DNA of 33,005 nt. It comes from Clostridiales bacterium (GTDB taxonomy: Bacteria > Bacillota > Clostridia > Christensenellales > Aristaeellaceae). Below the pieces are notes generated by a model. That model was not told the origin of the DNA. It did not search any database and saw only the letters and a program-made list of their open reading frames with translations. Of this stretch, positions 31,599-33,005 are shown in pieces; positions within the stretch are counted from its first letter, which is position 1, and each line of letters begins with the position of its first letter. Made by a program: the position numbers and the translations under genes. The stretch lies in NCBI GenBank assembly GCA_015056245.1, contig SVGQ01000024.1, positions 1-33,005 of the forward strand, read 5' to 3'.

Positions 31599-32807
31599 AT
31601 GCTTAAGTTTGCATTCAAAAACATGGCGATCAAGAAAGTCCAGATCCTCCTGATCGTATTGTCCATCGTAATCTCTGCAGGCATTGCAGTATTGGCCTTC
31701 AACGTGGCAAGCCAGGTGGACGAAGGCATCACCAGCAATGCGGGCTACTATTCTGTGATCGTGGGCCCCGCCGGCAGCAATACACAGTTGGCCATGAATT
31801 CCATGTATTTCACCGACGAGCCCATTGGCACCATTCCCTATTCTGTGACGTCTGCCCTGCAAAAAGATTCCCGGGTGACAAAGGTGATTCCCTTTGCCAT
31901 GGCGGATAACTACAATGGTTACAGTGTTGTAGGTACAAGCCCTGACTTCCTGGCTGAGAAGGAAATCGCCCAGGGCAGCATGTTCGGCGCCTCTGGTACG
32001 ATGCAGGCTGTGGTGGGCTCCAACATCGCCCGCTACAATTCGCTGAAAGTCGGCGATGTAATCTACACCAGCCACTCTGCTGGCGGCACCGATGTGCACA
32101 CCAAGGGTTTGACGGTTGTGGGAATCCTTGAGACAAGCCACTCTTCCTACGACAATGTGGTATTCACCCAGATCAAAACCCTGTGGGATATGCACGACCA
32201 CGGCGAAGAAGAGGTTCATGACGAAGCATCCGGTGAGGAGCATCATCACCACGGCACCGTCTGCGCTGTGCTGATCAACACGAAGAACCCCGGCTATGCC
32301 ATGCAGCTGGTGGAAGAATACGATGGCAAAATCATGACCGCAGAGGATGGCGACAGCGTAACGCTTCAGGCGATCGAGCCTATGGCTGTCGTCCGCAATG
32401 TGTTGCGCGATGCAGATGATACCAAGTACATCGTTTTTGTCTTGTGCGCAGTCATTCTGGTGATGAACATCATGATCATCTCCATCATTACGCTCCTGAA
32501 CATGTACCATTCCGCTAAGGAAATTTCTCTCATGCGCCTGATTGGCATCAGCATGAAGAAGATCAATCTGCTTTACATCATCCAGAACAGCGTGATGGGC
32601 CTGTGCGCCGTGATTCTTGCCTTTGGCGTGTCCCGGCTGTGCATGCTGATGATGAATGATTATGTGGAATCCATGGGCGTGGTGCTGAACATGGGCAAAA
32701 CCTACCCGATGGAGTTTGTGATTCTGCTGGCCGTATTCCTGATCAGCGTTCTGCCTACGGTGGTCTGGACTTTTGCCATGTCCCGCAAGGACAGCATTGC
32801 AGAGTGA
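31599..32807 (+). CDS. FtsX/MacB-like ABC permease with His-rich extracytoplasmic loop
   Basis: The 402-aa permease has the MacB/LolE layout: one N-terminal helix (about 14-35), a large extracytoplasmic domain (36-275), then three helices (276-300, 325-350, 372-394). FtsX-domain motifs are visible around YHSAKEISLMRLIGISMKKI. A loop at 199-218 (starting DMHDHG, ending EEHHHHG) carries seven His plus acidic residues, a clear metal-binding candidate. This combination resembles PA4065 in the Zur-regulated PA4063-PA4066 operon of P. aeruginosa. The start at 31599 follows AAAGGAGG. The partner ATPase lies immediately upstream and a lipoprotein directly downstream. Zinc or another metal is an inference from ligands and context. 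Confidence 0.87.
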   Translation: MLKFAFKNMAIKKVQILLIVLSIVISAGIAVLAFNVASQVDEGITSNAGYYSVIVGPAGSNTQLAMNSMYFTDEPIGTIPYSVTSALQKDSRVTKVIPFAMADNYNGYSVVGTSPDFLAEKEIAQGSMFGASGTMQAVVGSNIARYNSLKVGDVIYTSHSAGGTDVHTKGLTVVGILETSHSSYDNVVFTQIKTLWDMHDHGEEEVHDEASGEEHHHHGTVCAVLINTKNPGYAMQLVEEYDGKIMTAEDGDSVTLQAIEPMAVVRNVLRDADDTKYIVFVLCAVILVMNIMIISIITLLNMYHSAKEISLMRLIGISMKKINLLYIIQNSVMGLCAVILAFGVSRLCMLMMNDYVESMGVVLNMGKTYPMEFVILLAVFLISVLPTVVWTFAMSRKDSIAE

Positions 32808-32817
32808 GGTGGCTGAT

Positions 32818-33005
32818 ATGAACAAACGGTGTTTGAAAACCATCGCCCTTCTGCTCCTGCTGACCATGGCTGCCTTTGTGATGTGCGGCTGCGAAAAAGC
32901 CCCCGAAGCGCCGATCAAGCTGAGCTTCAAGGCGGCTTCCGGCTATGATTACCTCAAAAGCATCAATGGGAAAACCGTTACCATCAGCGGTTATATGGCC
33001 ACCAG
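32818..33005 (+). CDS. Lipoprotein of the metal-type ABC operon, truncated by the window end
   Basis: Only the first 62 codons are present. The protein begins MNKRCLKTIALLLLLTMAAF, with a lipobox VMCGC giving a probable lipidated Cys25. SFKAASGYDYLKSINGKT, then VTISGYMAT, follows. The GKxVxIxGYM pattern resembles the start of DUF3299-type domains, the kind found in PA4066 of the Pseudomonas zinc locus. GAGGTGG is 5 nt upstream of the ATG and the gene starts 10 bp after the permease, so it is the fourth operon member. The rest lies beyond the window, so the domain call is tentative. Confidence 0.75.
   Translation, partial: MNKRCLKTIALLLLLTMAAFVMCGCEKAPEAPIKLSFKAASGYDYLKSINGKTVTISGYMAT

Noticed and set aside
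31494-32930. 478-codon open frame opposite the FtsX-like permease
   Set aside because: It is antisense to three coupled genes with clear motifs; the translation is shadow-like.

Overview
The window looks like chromosomal DNA of an anaerobic, endospore-forming member of the Clostridia (Firmicutes) with moderately high G+C. The taxonomic clues are spoIIE with a Spo0A-type promoter, a second protein carrying a Spo0A DNA-binding domain, pyruvate formate-lyase with its activase, SipW-type (camelysin/TasA) signal peptides, a lipobox lipoprotein and consistently strong AGGAGG-type ribosome binding sites. No rRNA, tRNA, CRISPR array, phage or transposase gene was seen.

Layout. 1-199: intergenic island of stacked hairpins that ends the first operon. 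200-3255 (-): MBOAT O-acyltransferase plus SGNH-fold partner, a surface polysaccharide acylation pair. 3356-5564 (-): TSCPD protein, DEAD-box RNA helicase and a CofE-like ligase. 5703-6892 (+): a beta-propeller-like protein and a small DUF378 membrane protein. 6817-11145: a sporulation-flavoured segment with a Spo0A-like protein whose receiver lacks the phosphorylation residues, a membrane-anchored tandem FMN-binding protein, and divergent spoIIE. 11099-11746: two divergent XRE repressors sharing a promoter/operator region. 11747-12072: a second hairpin island containing a duplicated 22-nt palindrome. 12073-15663 (-): a large secreted protein of ten SdrD-B-like repeats without a sortase signal. 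15824-18940 (-): a carbohydrate ABC uptake operon (binding protein and two permeases, no ATPase) behind a consensus promoter with two LacI-type operators. 19276-22225 (-): pflB-pflA behind a ZTP (pfl motif) riboswitch. 22568-28794 (+): two paralogous camelysin-plus-beta-helix surface proteins flanking a large secreted protein with an RsiV-like C-terminus. 29085-30311 (+): MFS transporter. 30565 to the end (+): a His/Cys-rich small protein, ABC ATPase, FtsX/MacB-like permease with a His-rich loop, and a truncated lipoprotein. This order resembles the Zur-controlled PA4063-PA4066 zinc locus of Pseudomonas.

The most unusual points are these. (1) A second, well-conserved ZTP riboswitch with its own terminator lies on the minus strand at 24230-24343, where it has no sense-strand gene and points into the 3' end of a convergent surface-protein gene. 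(2) The second camelysin-like gene has an in-frame TGA exactly where the signal-peptide motif normally has an aromatic residue, followed by more than 500 intact codons. (3) The Spo0A-like protein has a degenerate receiver. (4) A zinc-type MacB/DUF3299-like operon occurs in a Gram-positive organism.

Functional names rest on motifs read by eye. No database search was possible, and promoters, operators and terminators are sequence-pattern predictions.
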